From: Hydractinia symbiolongicarpus
Lineage: Eukaryota; Cnidaria; Hydrozoa; Anthoathecata; Hydractiniidae
NCBI RefSeq assembly: GCF_029227915.1
Contig: NC_079878.1
Span: 17,422,001-17,486,000, forward strand
Reading direction: 5' to 3'
Length of the DNA: 64,000 nucleotides
In this document: piece by piece, positions 20,543 to 31,725 of the stretch
Layout of the letters: each line of letters starts with the position of its first letter
Numbering within the stretch: the stretch's first letter is position 1
Program-made: the position numbers and the translations under genes
Notes under the pieces: generated by a model
What the model was told of the DNA's origin: nothing
Seen by the model: the letters and a program-made list of their open reading frames with translations, nothing else
Database searches by the model: none

Positions 20543-20648
20543 GTAGGTTACAAATAATATACCAAAGTAACTATAAAAATAACAAAAATTGAAAATGTGT
20601 TCGTTCTTGGGTAGTTTTTTTCAACACCCTGTCAACATATGGAAAAGT

Positions 20649-22415
20649 TTACAAAAAACAAATACAGATATCATGTCTGTCAATTATGAAGGATGTCTCG
20701 GAATCTTTTAAAAGAGCAATTGTCAAAGCTTCCTCGTTATTTCCAGCAAGCTTGTACTTTAGCGCATACTCGAAGAGCTGTGGTTGGAATATTGTAATTT
20801 CCTCCTTATTATCCTGGGTAGTGACCTTAGCTATGCGGTTCACCTTCAGTTGCGAAGAACGTGAAATAACACCGCATACGCACTTTACAAATTCGCAGTC
20901 GGGAGTAAGGTGATTAACGTCCTTACCACACTTGTGACATTTGAGTTGTCGGTTGACAATCGCAACATCAGCAAGAGGAAACTTTGCTTGGCGATATAAC
21001 TTTGGCGCAGGTTTCAAAATGAATTTTTTTGTTGTTACTTCGAATATTGTTTCCGGACCCGTAGCGAGCACCTTGTCATCATCATGTAATACACGAACGA
21101 TTGCATTGGAAATTTTGTATGGTCCAGTTTTGACACTATCTATGAAGTCATTCCATAAGGTCAATAGAATTACATCGGATTCGTCGAATAAGTACACTTC
21201 CATCTTCCGTAAAGATCCTTCTCTGAAGTTTGTTTCGTAGCAATCTATATACCAATAATAATACGCTGAAAATGGATTTTCAAGTGGGGGAGAAGGAGAA
21301 GAGGTTGTGTTCTTAATTGATACAATTTTCATGCAACTTTGTGTGGGTGTGGTCTTCACTTGTTCAGTTGTCGAGCAGGCAAAATGAGGCACAGCTTACT
21401 CGCATGTAAATTTAATTTACCTTTTTTGTCAATGTATCCTATGACAGTAACTTCTTGCCGATCATACGAATTCAACTTGATGTCTTTAATTTTAAGTTTT
21501 GGTGAAATAGATTTCGAAAGCTTGCAGTGAGGAAAAGATGCTTTTTCAAGAACTTGAATTTTCGTTCCTCTGCTTATTTGAATGTCGGTTGCAGCATTAT
21601 TTTTGAAATTTGCTTTCCTTTTGAAATTCTGCAACTTAATCGAAAATCACCGACCAACCGATTGTTGAGCTTCATCTAACGTCGACTTTACATCTTTATT
21701 GTACACCACTGAATCATACGTGCTGGAGACTGTCTGCAACTTTAGATTAAAGTACTTGACTTTGCCATTTCTGCTTTTCTTAATTGGTGACACCGCATGA
21801 ACGTAAGCTGTCAAGCTCTCATCTAATTTGAAATTTAAAATGAAATTTTACTAAAAGTGGTAGCTGGCTAGAACTTTGCAAAATGTTCCTTGAAAAAAGA
21901 GAAAACAGTGACAAGGTTTTTCTTATTTGTAAAAAAGAGAAACTTCTATTCATTCACCATTATTCATGTAGATAAAATTTAATAAAATATATAAGTGAAC
22001 TTGTATGAATAGAACTGTATCAAAATGAGAAATCTTCTCGTGTTTATTTTTTGTAGAAAAAATTTCTGTCAAAATTTCTTGTGAAACAAGAACTTTATAC
22101 CAATCAATATTGTACCTTTTGGGACATTGAGAGAGAAAAGGGAAAAAGACAATAAAATACTGAACATTCGAGGTTAAAACGTTATAGCCATAGCAGGGAA
22201 AAGTGATGTATCCTTCGAAAAAGCAGTGACCAAAAGCAAAAATATCTCACCTTTTTTATAAGATTCCCCCCACCATTGTTTATTGAACTACCTTGACCTA
22301 AAAATGAAATTTAAAATTTATTAAATCCAAGCAGAAGGAATTAACCTTAAAAAATCAAATCAAAAATCATATCGGCAACTGACTGATAAAAAAGACTACC
22401 TTTTCTTTGAGCCAT
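20649..22415 (-). pseudogene. RPA-like single-strand DNA-binding gene with introns (Helentron accessory)
   Basis: Leftward gene with three exons by splice-site reading. Exon 1 (22415-22400): ATG GCT CAA AGA AAA G, then GTAGT. Exon 2 (22297-22251) lies between a TTTTAG acceptor and a GTGAG donor. Exon 3 runs from 21822 with ESLTAYVHAVSPIKKS, then (from 21634) GTKIQVLEKASFPHCKLS and KLKIKDIKLNSYDRQEVT, then 21392-20649 with an OB-fold-like segment (MEVYLFDESDVILLTLWNDF) and a zinc ribbon CHKCGKDVNH...CEFVKCVCG. The OB fold plus zinc ribbon matches the C-terminal part of RPA1. Helentrons commonly carry such a gene. Breaks: a run of six C's in exon 2 (22266-22271), an in-frame stop near 21648, and a shift near 21370. 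Confidence 0.75.
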
Positions 22416-22589
22416 TTTCGCACTTCACTTCTGTAGAACATGTGCGTGCGTGAAGCTTTTAAAAAACCCAACACAATTAGAAAAACACCAACCAATCAAA
22501 TTCAAGAACCTTTCAACCAGGATGCATTTCGGCAAAATAAAGAATGAAACGTGGCAGCTGGAAAAATTCGGAACTACTTGCTAAAGGTG

Positions 22590-22626
22590 GAATTCCACTA
22601 GGCGAAATATTCGCCTAGTGGAATTC
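22590..22626. repeat. Perfect 17-bp hairpin with 3-nt loop
   Basis: GAATTCCACTAGGCGAA, ATA, TTCGCCTAGTGGAATTC. It lies ~175 bp upstream of the RPA-like start on the same strand. Function unknown: it may be a foldback footprint, a Helitron-type hairpin or the end of a small element. Confidence 0.7.
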
Positions 22627-22639
22627 GTGCGAACAGCCA

Positions 22640-23575
22640 CAATTCAACTTTATACTACTTTTCACTATCAAAACAAATATAGTGTTGAATATACCTCCTT
22701 GAATACAAATTGACTACGAACACAAGGAGGAGCTCACGTGATAAAAACAAACGACCCAGGGAATAGAAACTGTGTTTTTTGCCTGTAAATGGAAAATTCC
22801 TCGTCAGAAAGAAATTTATCTCACAGTAGGTTTTCTAAATTTTATGCTAATTAGATTGATGAAGGGTATAGAAAATGAGGAAACTGTAATAACTAAAAAA
22901 ACTGTTTTTTGCTGATCAGGAAATTGTACGAAAACTTGTTTTCTAAACTCTTTTTTTCTCGATACTATGTAGAAGCAATGTATATGTAGAAAGACAAGTG
23001 AGGGGTACAGGAACTTTCAAACATGTCTAGTTAGGAGAATGACGCACCTTATATTAGAGTTGATCCGTGGTTGAACTGACTAGGGTGATCTGCGCCTTCT
23101 TAGACCGGTGTCAGAGCTGTTTTGTTTACGTTGCAAATAACGCACTAAGTAGTGAGAAATGTAAAACATTTGCCATTTTTCTGCCGAGAAAATTCTTTGA
23201 AATGCGTTACACGCGAAAATTTATTCCCGCGAAATTATCAAAAGACGTCACCTGCGAAAGTTTATTCCCACGTTTGCGGGCAAAAGACTTTCATATTCTT
23301 AGGTTTTTCCTGTAATTATTCACACTTGTTAATATAAAATCGTTTAGGTTCTCTCGCAATTGGCAAAGCAATTTGCAAGGGGCAATCAGTTACTCAAAAC
23401 GACCCAGTTCAAATGAAGTGTATGTATACTATATATTCACAAATGTAAAACAAAGTCAATGGTCTCCACGGGTCGATTTTTTAATTCCGGAAGCATCATC
23501 TTTATCTTCTACTGAACATTTCGTGAAAGAAGTTGTTGTGTTTTTTTCGAGCTGAGATTAGGGATGAAATAGTAT
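22640..23575. other. Noncoding stretch with GCGAAA-rich repeats
   Basis: No gene is supported. GCGAAAATTTATTCCC and a related copy GCGAAAGTTTATTCCC occur at 23212-23275, a short duplicated module. Confidence 0.4.
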
Positions 23576-23579
23576 TACG

Positions 23580-24000
23580 ACCTATCAATCGTATCGAAGT
23601 TCGTACTTCTTCTATGCGTTGCGAACGAACATTACGAGCTATCAGTTGTACAGAAATTCGCACTTATATACGTTGCGAATGAACATTACGAGCTATCAGT
23701 TGTATCGAAGTTCGCAACTCTATACGTTGCGAATGAACATTACGAGCTATCAGTTGTATCGAAATGCCACTTCTATACGTTGTGAAGGAACATTACGAGT
23801 TATTAGTTTTATCGAAATTCGCACTTGTTTACGTTGCGAATGAACATTACGAGCTATCAGTTGTATCGAAATTCTCACTTCTATACGTTGCGAATGAACA
23901 TTACGAGCTATCAGTTGTATCGAAATTCGCACTTCTATACGTTGCGAATGAACATTACGAGCTATCAGTTGTATCGAAATGTATCGAAATTCGTACTTCT
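23580..24000. repeat. Minisatellite, ~54-bp units, about 8 copies
   Basis: The unit includes GAACATTACGAGCTATCAG, TTGTATCGAAATTCGCACT and TCTATACGTTGCGAAT. Starts of ATTACGAG lie at 23631, 23685, 23739, 23792 and on. Because 54 is a multiple of three, several spurious long frames arise. Confidence 0.9.
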
Positions 24001-25050
24001 AGGCGATTGCTCCATCTAAAAACGATTGAAGTTTGCACGTTATTCAGAAACCATAACAAAGTTATAAACGATATCTGCAAAAATTTCTTACCAACAATGT
24101 TCTTTTTGAATTTCGTATTCGTTCCAAATCAATACGTAGTAATGCATTTTGTCAGCTACATTGATGCTCCAAAAAGCTATAAAGAGAGACAAATCGTGGA
24201 ACGAATCACATTGCAGTACTTCCATAAATTTCGAGTGTGATAGCCTACTTATAGAACAACCGCATATGAATCAAAAATAGACATCGTTTATCTTGCGTGT
24301 TTGCGTCTCAAGAGCCCAATTTTTAGATTTCTTATATCCTTGAAAGTGATACATTTTTTAAAAGTAAGGAGTTCCGAAAAATGAAACACGAAATTAAACT
24401 TACTGTCTGTTCATTCCCAATTGAATTGAAGAGTTTCGTATGAAGTTCTGGTTCGTGGACTTAGTTTGATTTCTTGATGTCACTATTTTTTGCGTGATAA
24501 TGTTCATTTCTGAAAAAATGAGATGAGATAGAAGAGTTATAACAGTATGTACTTTACTTTCCGCGCTTTCACCCGATTATTGACGTTTTGACGTGTGTAT
24601 AAAGTGAAAAGAATACCACTCACCAGATATTCATCACCCTTAATTAACACTTCTAAACAACAGAGTCGATGCATTTCTCGATTAGTCTCTTTGACATTCC
24701 ACAGCCTTTAACAATACCAACATATATTCCTAGTGCCTATAAAAAATTTTACATTCTTATTGCAGACTGACTGAAAAATCGATTCATTTACTTTTTCTCA
24801 GTACAAAGTCACGTACTATACAGATATAGTCATAAATAAAATTACAAAGCTATAGCATGTACAAAGAAAAATATACAATGAATATATACAAACATTAAAC
24901 CTGGAAAAATTGAAAAAATATAAAACATATCATCATTGCCTAACGATGAAAATATATTCGATTTTAGTTGGACGATGGATGGGCTAAGTTTTACTTCTGC
25001 TGAGATGAAACTGAGATAAAGGCAACAATGTTTATGTGGTGGGCAACCAG
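24001..25050. other. AT-rich noncoding stretch downstream of the Helentron polyprotein
   Basis: No coding segment is supported. It may include the 3' side of the Helentron, but no clear 3' terminal hairpin with a CTRR-like end was found. Confidence 0.35.
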
Positions 25051-25053
25051 GCT

Positions 25054-25635
25054 TTAAAGCTTCTTTGCTATACTAAAGCTGACAGCATCATGATCAAAAA
25101 AGTGTACACATTTTACAAAACATTTCACATCATATGATAACACAACACTGTTCTTTATATAAACATGATCAAGAGTGGCTCCAGCTAAATGGGTAGGTTC
25201 GGTAAAAATTTGAGTGAAATCATACATAACATCTGATAATCTTTGTGGTTGAGCCTGTGCATTGATATTGAAATCTCCAAGAATGAAATGTACACTGGTA
25301 TTTTGAACTGCGCGAGATAGGGCATCATAAAAACGTTCTAAGGCATCATTACATTTTCGATAGATAACCAATGCATTAAAAGTCTCAGCTGAAAATGATG
25401 TCTTAGTAAACGAAAACATTGTAACACCTTGACCAAACTGATGATTTTGTACATGTATGCTTCTTCTGAAAAAAAGTGAAATGCTTTGAAACTTGTCAGT
25501 GTTACAATTATGAAGTGGACTGAAATTCACCAAATAATTATCGATACTTTCAGTATCTTGGCCAGGATTTAATTGTGTTTCTGTTAGGCATATTATATCA
25601 TACAATGTAAGCATCGAAAGATATGTCAACAGCAT
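25054..25635 (-). pseudogene. Helentron AP-type endonuclease
   Basis: A 193-residue frame of the exonuclease-endonuclease-phosphatase fold: DIICLTETQLNPGQD with the metal-binding Glu, then a strand (FQSISLFFRRSIHV), HFILGDFNINAQAQ (catalytic Asp and Asn), and FDHDAVSFSIAKKL, where the SDH box reads FDHD. It overlaps the helicase end by ~38 bp in another frame, so the two were probably one protein, a fusion that defines Helentrons. Short for the family by ~30 residues at the N-terminus, supplied by the helicase frame. The changed SDH Ser may be tolerated. Confidence 0.85.
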
Positions 25636-27536
25636 GCCGAGAAAACGATCTTGTGTTCAACAGTGCTATAGTCAATACATCATGTGATGGGGCAGAAAAT
25701 TTTTGAATCTGCTGAAAAACACACTCATTTCGTAGTCTATCATACTCTAACGTAGCACGAGAATTGCATTTGATAGCAGACCTAGAAAATTTTCCTGTCA
25801 AACACATACCATTCAAAGATGTAACTCTGCTAAGTGCAACATACATCTGGCCATTATTAAATGAACGCTGCTTCTCCAAATCAAAGCTAATAACAACTTT
25901 ATCCAGTGTTAAACCTTTAACTTTGTGTACAGTGCATGCCCAGGATAGCATTAGTGGGAACTGAGTACGTTTGATTACAGGTGATGTATCTTTGCTGGTT
26001 TTCAGTTTGATATTTGCTTCTGCTCTCTCGATTGGTACCCATCTATTTGAACAATTGCTTTTAAATATGGCCTCCTTGCCTGCCTTGGGGTCATCAAATA
26101 ACACGTATATCTTCGAAACTTTGTTTGCATTGTCTGCTTTTACATGCTTGACAGTACCTATTTGGCCATTGATCAGTCTGTCAGCAATATCAATATTGAC
26201 TGTAAGCATTACTCTTGCACCAACTTTGATTTTTAATTCAGTAGCAAGACCCCCGGTTTCACTTTGATTGCGATTCAATGCTTTTTCAATAATGCCTTTC
26301 GCAACATTTTTTGGAAGTTGATCAATGGATTGTATAGTAAAACAGAATGCATCAACAGACTCTAGCATAATATTGTTGTGTACTTTGGCAGGAGCATTTT
26401 CTGCAAAGATATGGAGTGCATTTGCAGGATAATCAGAATCATTTGGAGAAACTACTCTATTCTTCAATAATTCCTCGTCTTTTTTATCAAGTTTGCCAAT
26501 TCTCACATTATTTAATAAATCTATTAATACATTATCACCTTTTTGTCTCATTACCTCTGTAAGCTCAGCAAATTCGAAAAGCTTCCATAGATGCACCAAG
26601 TTGAGCCAGTCACTTTTATAATCAGCATACACAGGTCGTTGTTGAACAGGTGGCAGTTGATATAAATCACCACATGCTATCACTGTAATGCCGGCAAATG
26701 GAATCTCATCACGACATGCAAATATTTCAATTAAACGTAGATGAATATAAAATAACTGCAAGTTTGATACCATAGAAATTTCATCAACAATAATGGCCTT
26801 CAGCTCACTAAGTTTGTTCCGTAAAGTACTCCTCCTTTTGTCATTTAAACGTGGCAAATTCTTTCCAAAATGACCAACAGGTATTCCAAAAGCTGTATGA
26901 ATAGTAGTACCATTGATATTAATTGCAGCAACACCAGTAGGAGCCACAAGAAAAACTTTGGGTTTGTTCAGGTTCTTAGATTTATATGAAAGTACCTTGG
27001 ACATTGCTTGATATATGGTTTTAATTAGATGTGACTTTCCGCAGCCACCAGCGCCAGTCAAAAAAATATACAATGGTGTAACTTCTACTTTTCTTATTGC
27101 CGATAAGATTTTTTTTATACCTGCAAGCCCAGTCATATACTAAATCGAACAATTGTCTTTGTTTGTAATTCAAGGATGAAATCATGGGATTCAATTCTGC
27201 ATCGCTCAGGAATTCTGAACTATTTGTTGAAACATTGATTTCACTGTCAAAAAGTACTGCATCTGCAACAACATTTTCATCATCCACAATCTCATCTATT
27301 GTTTCAATCATTTCATCTTGAACTTCATCATTTTCATGAGCAGTAAAAGCATCTTGATTTGTAAGCAAGTCTGTACGCAAGTTTGATAAGGCAGTGTCAA
27401 TTAGATCACTAAATGGCTCAAATGTTTGCTTATGTTCATTTATGATTGATAATACACCAGGTTCGTTGAGTTTTTCAACATAACTACCAGAAGCAGATTT
27501 CAAGTCACATTCATTTCGAAATGGATAGTATAACAT
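25598..27536 (-). pseudogene. Helentron PIF1-type helicase
   Basis: SF1B DNA helicase that unwinds the element during rolling-circle transposition. The 171-residue frame (27536-27021) is the N-terminal linker (YYPFRNECDLKSASGSYVEK), with an acidic stretch and QRQLFDLVYDW. After a T8 run at 27109-27116 the 512-residue frame (27136-25598) gives Walker A FLTGAGGCGKSHLIKTIYQA, motif Ib PTGVAAININGTTIHTAFGI, Walker B AIIVDEISMVS, motif III ITVIACGDLYQLPPVQQ, motif V TVHKVKGLTLDKVVISF and motif VI MYVALSRVTSLNGM. All helicase motifs are present. The C-terminus (TIALLNTRSFSRHAVDISFD) leads directly into the endonuclease in an overlapping frame. Confidence 0.93.
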
Positions 27537-28950
27537 AGCAAATGATGTGCATATAACTCAGGGTATTTATGTTTATTTGGTGTATATAATCGTAACAGTT
27601 GTTTAACTTTACGACACTTCAATTTTTCATTGGATGATATTAATGGCAATATTGCAGGGAACCAATTTGTTATATGGTTCCTTTCTATGTTGTCATCACG
27701 TAATACAGTTGGCTGGCTATCATTTTCATCATCAAACCTTCCAGCAAGGTAATAATTTGCAAGAAATTGTGCGTAGCAAAATTTGAACAAGAATGGCATA
27801 TTTTCCTTTTGCAAATGTTGGGTTGGGTCTATCGACATACCGATCTAGCATATTTCTTTTAAATATGTCAGTACTATCTTCAGGAAGTTCATCAATTTCA
27901 TGTTTACTGCGACACATTCTATAGCGCTTTTCTGGGAGGTTGGTGTTGGCAAATACAACTTTTGGAAATGTTTTCCTGAGCCAAAGTTCTGGCATTATTA
28001 AATATACAGCTTCTTGAACAGAACATTCCCTTTTTGTAGTGAAAACCTTTGCAATCAATTTCATTTGCTCAGTATAGGATTTATTTGAATTGAAAGCTTC
28101 TTTCACTGCTTGTTTCATGGCCTGAGAAGTCTCATCTTCACATTTTGAGAAATATGCACACATATATGTCACAGCCTTGTAGTGGTTGAAGACAGGTTGA
28201 ATATCAATATTTGCTTCCCATGCTAGAAGACCTTCATCAAAGTAATTATTTATGAAACACAAATCAGGCGGCCTCTTCAAATAAAGTTGAAAGTCGTTAT
28301 CATTAAAAATACTCAAAGCATTATAATATTCACTTTCTGGAATATCAAGTTCATCTAATATTTCTGATATTGTTGGAGTAATCTCGAAATTCTCTTGATT
28401 GGGATTCAAAATATTTTTCTTTTTTGGATTCAACTTTGTGTCAATATAGTCTTTAACCTTATTTAATATGACTTCCTTATTCTTCAAAATTTCACTACGT
28501 TCATCTGGATCTATATCTTTTGACAGTGGCAAAGCAACAATAGTCCTTTCGGAAAAAAAACGACCAAAATGATACCGACATGTTTCATTTGTATACTTTC
28601 AACAAGATTTAGAATGAGAGTGCACCTGATAAGTTGTTACTAAGTCAAATAATTCACGTTCATGTTCACGATCTGGTACATATGCTTTAATAATTGCATC
28701 TACGAATTGTATGTATTTATCAATATTGTTTTCGGTCAAAACAGGAGCATTCAACACCCACAAAAAAGGAATGAATATGAGGACTTCCACGAATCTGAAA
28801 CTCTACACGAATTGCACAGTATTTAACCTTACCAAGAGGTCCATCAACTACAATTTCCTTAAAAAAAAAGCTCAACACGATACTGAAAATGCCTGGCAAG
28901 TAGAACAGGATTCATCTTTCAGGCCTATCAATAAGAAAATAACACCAGAG
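27500..28950 (-). pseudogene. Helentron Rep C-terminal part (HUH nuclease) and start of helicase linker
   Basis: Leftward: NPVLLARHFQYRVEL (28930), a shift at a run of nine A's (28861-28869), then EIVVDGPLGKVKYCAIRVEF and RGSPHIHSF, the HUH motif (H-I-H) that binds the metal ion for nicking, a shift at A6 (28762-28767), the FDLVTTYQVHSHSKSC block, then (28532-27732) RPPDLCFINNYFDEGLLAWE and KAVTYMCAYFSKCE, where the tyrosine pair provides the nicking Tyr residues of Rep. Segment 27838-27500 continues with FCYAQFLANYYLAGRF. Frame changes also occur near 27800 and 27520. In Helitrons this protein nicks and joins single strands during rolling-circle transposition. Confidence 0.82.
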
Positions 28951-28954
28951 CTAT

Positions 28955-29268
28955 AAATCGCTCCCCCAAGGGTACAATAATTTAAACTGGGCGAGCAATT
29001 AGAATAAATAAAATAAGATTATAAACCCATATTTTATCACAAAGTCTGTTTTCTTTATGTTGTGTTATCTTTTTTATGTATTTTAGTTCTTTTTTACTGT
29101 AAATAATAAGAAAGATAACATTGATTTCTATGTGAGATGAATTAATGTTGCTCAGCAGGAAAACTTTTTTTAAAATTGGGGGAGCAATTAATGGCTCAGC
29201 TAGTTTCTCATTTCTCAGAATTGGGCGAGCCTTTGCGTGAGCTAGAGCAATTGCTCTCCCCTTATTTC
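28955..29268. mobile_element. ~0.3 kb unclassified insertion in the Helentron Rep gene
   Basis: Rep coding stops after NLTYFE at ~29270 and resumes at ~28930 with NPVLLARHFQYRVEL. The intervening sequence has repeated GGGGGAGCAATT and GGGCGAGCAATTA motifs, a GAGAGCAATTGCTCT palindrome at its right end and GCTCCCCCAAGGG at its left end. Termini and target duplication were not resolved. Confidence 0.5.
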
Positions 29269-31245
29269 AAAGTATGTTAGGTTGATTATTTCCTCATCAG
29301 TCAGATTCTCACTATTCAATTTTGCTATGATAGAAATCAATTCATTCCATCTTAAATCGGCACAGCTCAATGTCATAAAAAATGTTGGGAGACCGAGTTG
29401 CTTAACCATTGCTAGAACTTCCGAGAGAAATCGCTTCCAATATGCTGGGGTACCTTTGATAGGACTCATAAATTGAAAACCTTTATCTTCAGCAATACAA
29501 GACTGCACTGTTTCAGAGAAATTTTTGGACAACATACCAGCTGTGAGAGAATCTGTCTTAACCTTTTTCACAGCAATATTGATTTGACTACTCATATTGA
29601 GTTGTTGCAGAGTGGACAACACATAAAAAATGTAATCAGAGTTTGAGGCAAATTTTTGTTTATAATTCAACAGCCACTGATTAAAATACTTTGTTGGACT
29701 AAGCTTGATATCACGTTCCACTTTGTAGCCAAACTTACCAGTTGGGAAAAGATAAGGATGAGCTAATTCCTCACAAAATTGATCATTCATCATTGAAAAT
29801 GGTATTTCACCTTCTCCTTTTGCTATGCTAATATCCTCAGCTTGTGGTACATTTGACAACATCATACTTTCATTTGCATTAAACCTATGAGCATTTAGTG
29901 GATTTTCAACTTCTTCAAGTTCATGATCATTGCTTTCTGAAGTACATTCTGTTTCTACAGGGTCACGTAAATCTACCAGTGAAGACGGAATCAAGCTTTC
30001 ATCAATGGTTATATCAGAATACAATGGGTTGTTCTGTTTCAAGTAAAGCAAAGCCAATTTCACAGACTGTGGGTTGACAGCTTCAAAATATACATGTCCA
30101 CAAAATGAAAGTTTACGCTTCAATTTAATCATAACTATACCGTTACTGTCAGCTTCATGTGGAAGTGTACTAACAATAGTTTGACAATTAATAGGGACAT
30201 TGCAAATAGTTCCTTTTAGCTTGGGAGATTGACCTTTCGGCATAATTGTTATCTTTTTGAACAATATTCGTCTAGCAATAATGGTCTTTTCCAACCTATT
30301 AAGTGTTTCTAATTCATCAGGAGAATCAAACATGTCTAACTTGTTACAAACAGCCTGTGCAGGAATTTCAGATTTCAGCAACTTCTTATGGCAAGTCAAA
30401 CAAATATAAGCACTCCCATCACTGCTTGAAACATAACATACAAGGTCAGTTGTGTCAATTTTGTAATTATCATTATAAAAGACAACTACAGATTTTCTAT
30501 AAAGACAACGATTGCATACAATACATTTAAATACTGGTCCTTCTTTTATAGCCTTTTTAAAATTTTCAATTCTTTTCAACGTGCGCATTTCCTGAGATTT
30601 TTGTATTTGATAGAAATCACAATTTCGCTTTAACTTTTTCAGATGTTCAGGACTACCTATTTTGCTTTGATATTTATCTCGTTGTGAATCTCGCTTCTGT
30701 TTCAATTTGGCTTTGTGCTCTTGGGTGCCCATTTCGCTTTGATATTTATCTCGTTGCTGTTTCAACATGGCATCATGCTCTTGGGTGCCTATTTTATTTT
30801 GATATTTAACTCGCTTTTTCTTCAACATAGATGCATAACTTGGGGATGTTCTATCAAAAGCACTTTCAGAGAGCTCAATACATTTACGCTTTCGTAGATT
30901 TCCACGAAACCTTTCGAGAAAAATCTTTACCTCTTTCACCACATTTCCGTTAATCAAGATTTGCACATACTGGATATCACATTGGGTATTTCTGAAATCA
31001 TTGGAATTATCTCTATAAAAGTCACTTATAAACTTATGTACCTGACAAAAACTTTTAAACTTCAAAAGAACTGAAAAACCGTTTTGGCAGCATTGGCCTT
31101 CTTGATCTCTACTATGAGGATCAAATAGATAAATGAAATTTTTATCCCATATAATCGCTGAGCTATAACCACATGTACTGAAAATTAATCCATTACCGAT
31201 TGTGCATGGAGGCATTATCATGAGCTTCAAAAGAATCATCATCAC
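29242..31245 (-). pseudogene. Helentron Rep N-terminal region (peptidase C-half plus Helitron_like_N)
   Basis: A 667-residue frame, the longest intact one of the element. Residues ~25-45 hold IWDKNFIYLFDPHSRDQEG (peptidase-like His motif). Residues 150-215 are repeated RDKYQSKIG/KLKQKRD helices (basic coiled coil, three near-copies of ~18 residues). Residues ~240-300 form a zinc-finger-like segment (CIVCNRCLY and CLTCHKK). Residues ~330-400 contain a PKGQSPKLKGTICNVPI block, and the C-terminal ~180 residues are Helitron_like_N (AHPYLFPTGKFGYKVERD, GTPAYWKRFLSEVLAMVKQL, PTFFMTLSCADLRWNEL). This domain starts the rolling-circle initiator protein. The frame ends in the inserted sequence after NLTYFE. 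Confidence 0.88.
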
Positions 31246-31620
31246 TTAACAACACTGAAAATCTGGCAAGGTAGGTGATATCAACATTGACACTTGCAAT
31301 CTCTAATACTGAAGGTAACTCTTGGAACTCTATTGGCCGATTCAACCCTAACTTTTTGAAATTAGTATTTCCATATTCTAAAATGCTGTCCAAGTCAAAT
31401 CCCTTCCAAATTGAAATTTTTTTTATGGTTGACCAACAAATAGCTGATAGGGAATTGCACATACACTGTACACCAGCAGTTTCACCAAACCAATTACCAA
31501 TTCACCAATTAAATGAACCAATAACAGACTTGATGAAAAAAGTATGTCCTGGATTAGTTTCCACATCTCCACAGCAAAGCAATAGCAATTTTGATGCACA
31601 TATCAACAAATTGCAGTAAC
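31193..31620 (-). pseudogene. Helentron N-terminus: 2A-like motif and cysteine-peptidase-like domain start
   Basis: Leftward from ~31610: LLICASKLLLLCCGDVETNP runs into GH, i.e. GDVETNPGH at 31570-31544. This is a 2A-like motif in its usual hydrophobic context but with the final Pro replaced by His. After an in-frame TGA in the same frame, GETAGVQCMCNSLSAICW follows (31480 on); the Gln-Cys pair is the likely nucleophile region. The 89-residue frame 31462-31193 continues with FDLDSILEYGNTNFKKLG and DITYLARFSVLLSDDD. The next segment holds the partner motif FIYLFDPHSRDQEG (31150-31100), with Asp-x-His. The Cys, Asp-x-His order is like C76/OTU-type deubiquitylases; that family call is inference. 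Frame changes near 31200. Confidence 0.65.
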
Positions 31621-31725
31621 AATCTACTATCAGGAAACAAAACAAAAAAATATTTCAAATAAAAATACAATGAATGATCAAAAATTCTCAAGTAAATTTC
31701 AAATAAGAAGTTCCTATTACAGTTG

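Larger units (their letters stand above)
25054..31620 (-). mobile_element. Helentron (Helitron2-type) rolling-circle transposon, broken
   Basis: One leftward coding unit of ~6.5 kb contains, in order: a 2A-like motif, a cysteine-peptidase-like domain, Helitron_like_N/Rep with the HUH motif, a PIF1-type helicase, and an AP-type endonuclease joined to the helicase C-terminus. The endonuclease and an accessory RPA gene distinguish Helentrons from canonical Helitrons. The reading frame is broken at several points, mostly homopolymers, and by a ~300-bp insertion at 28960-29265. Element boundaries are not fixed: the 5' end lies near 31.7 kb; the 3' end is left of 25.05 kb, possibly beyond the RPA gene. 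Confidence 0.88.

Noticed and set aside
23619-24240. Long open frames with repeated NITSYQLYR/NEHYELSVVSKF
   Set aside because: They are produced by the 54-bp minisatellite, not by a protein gene.
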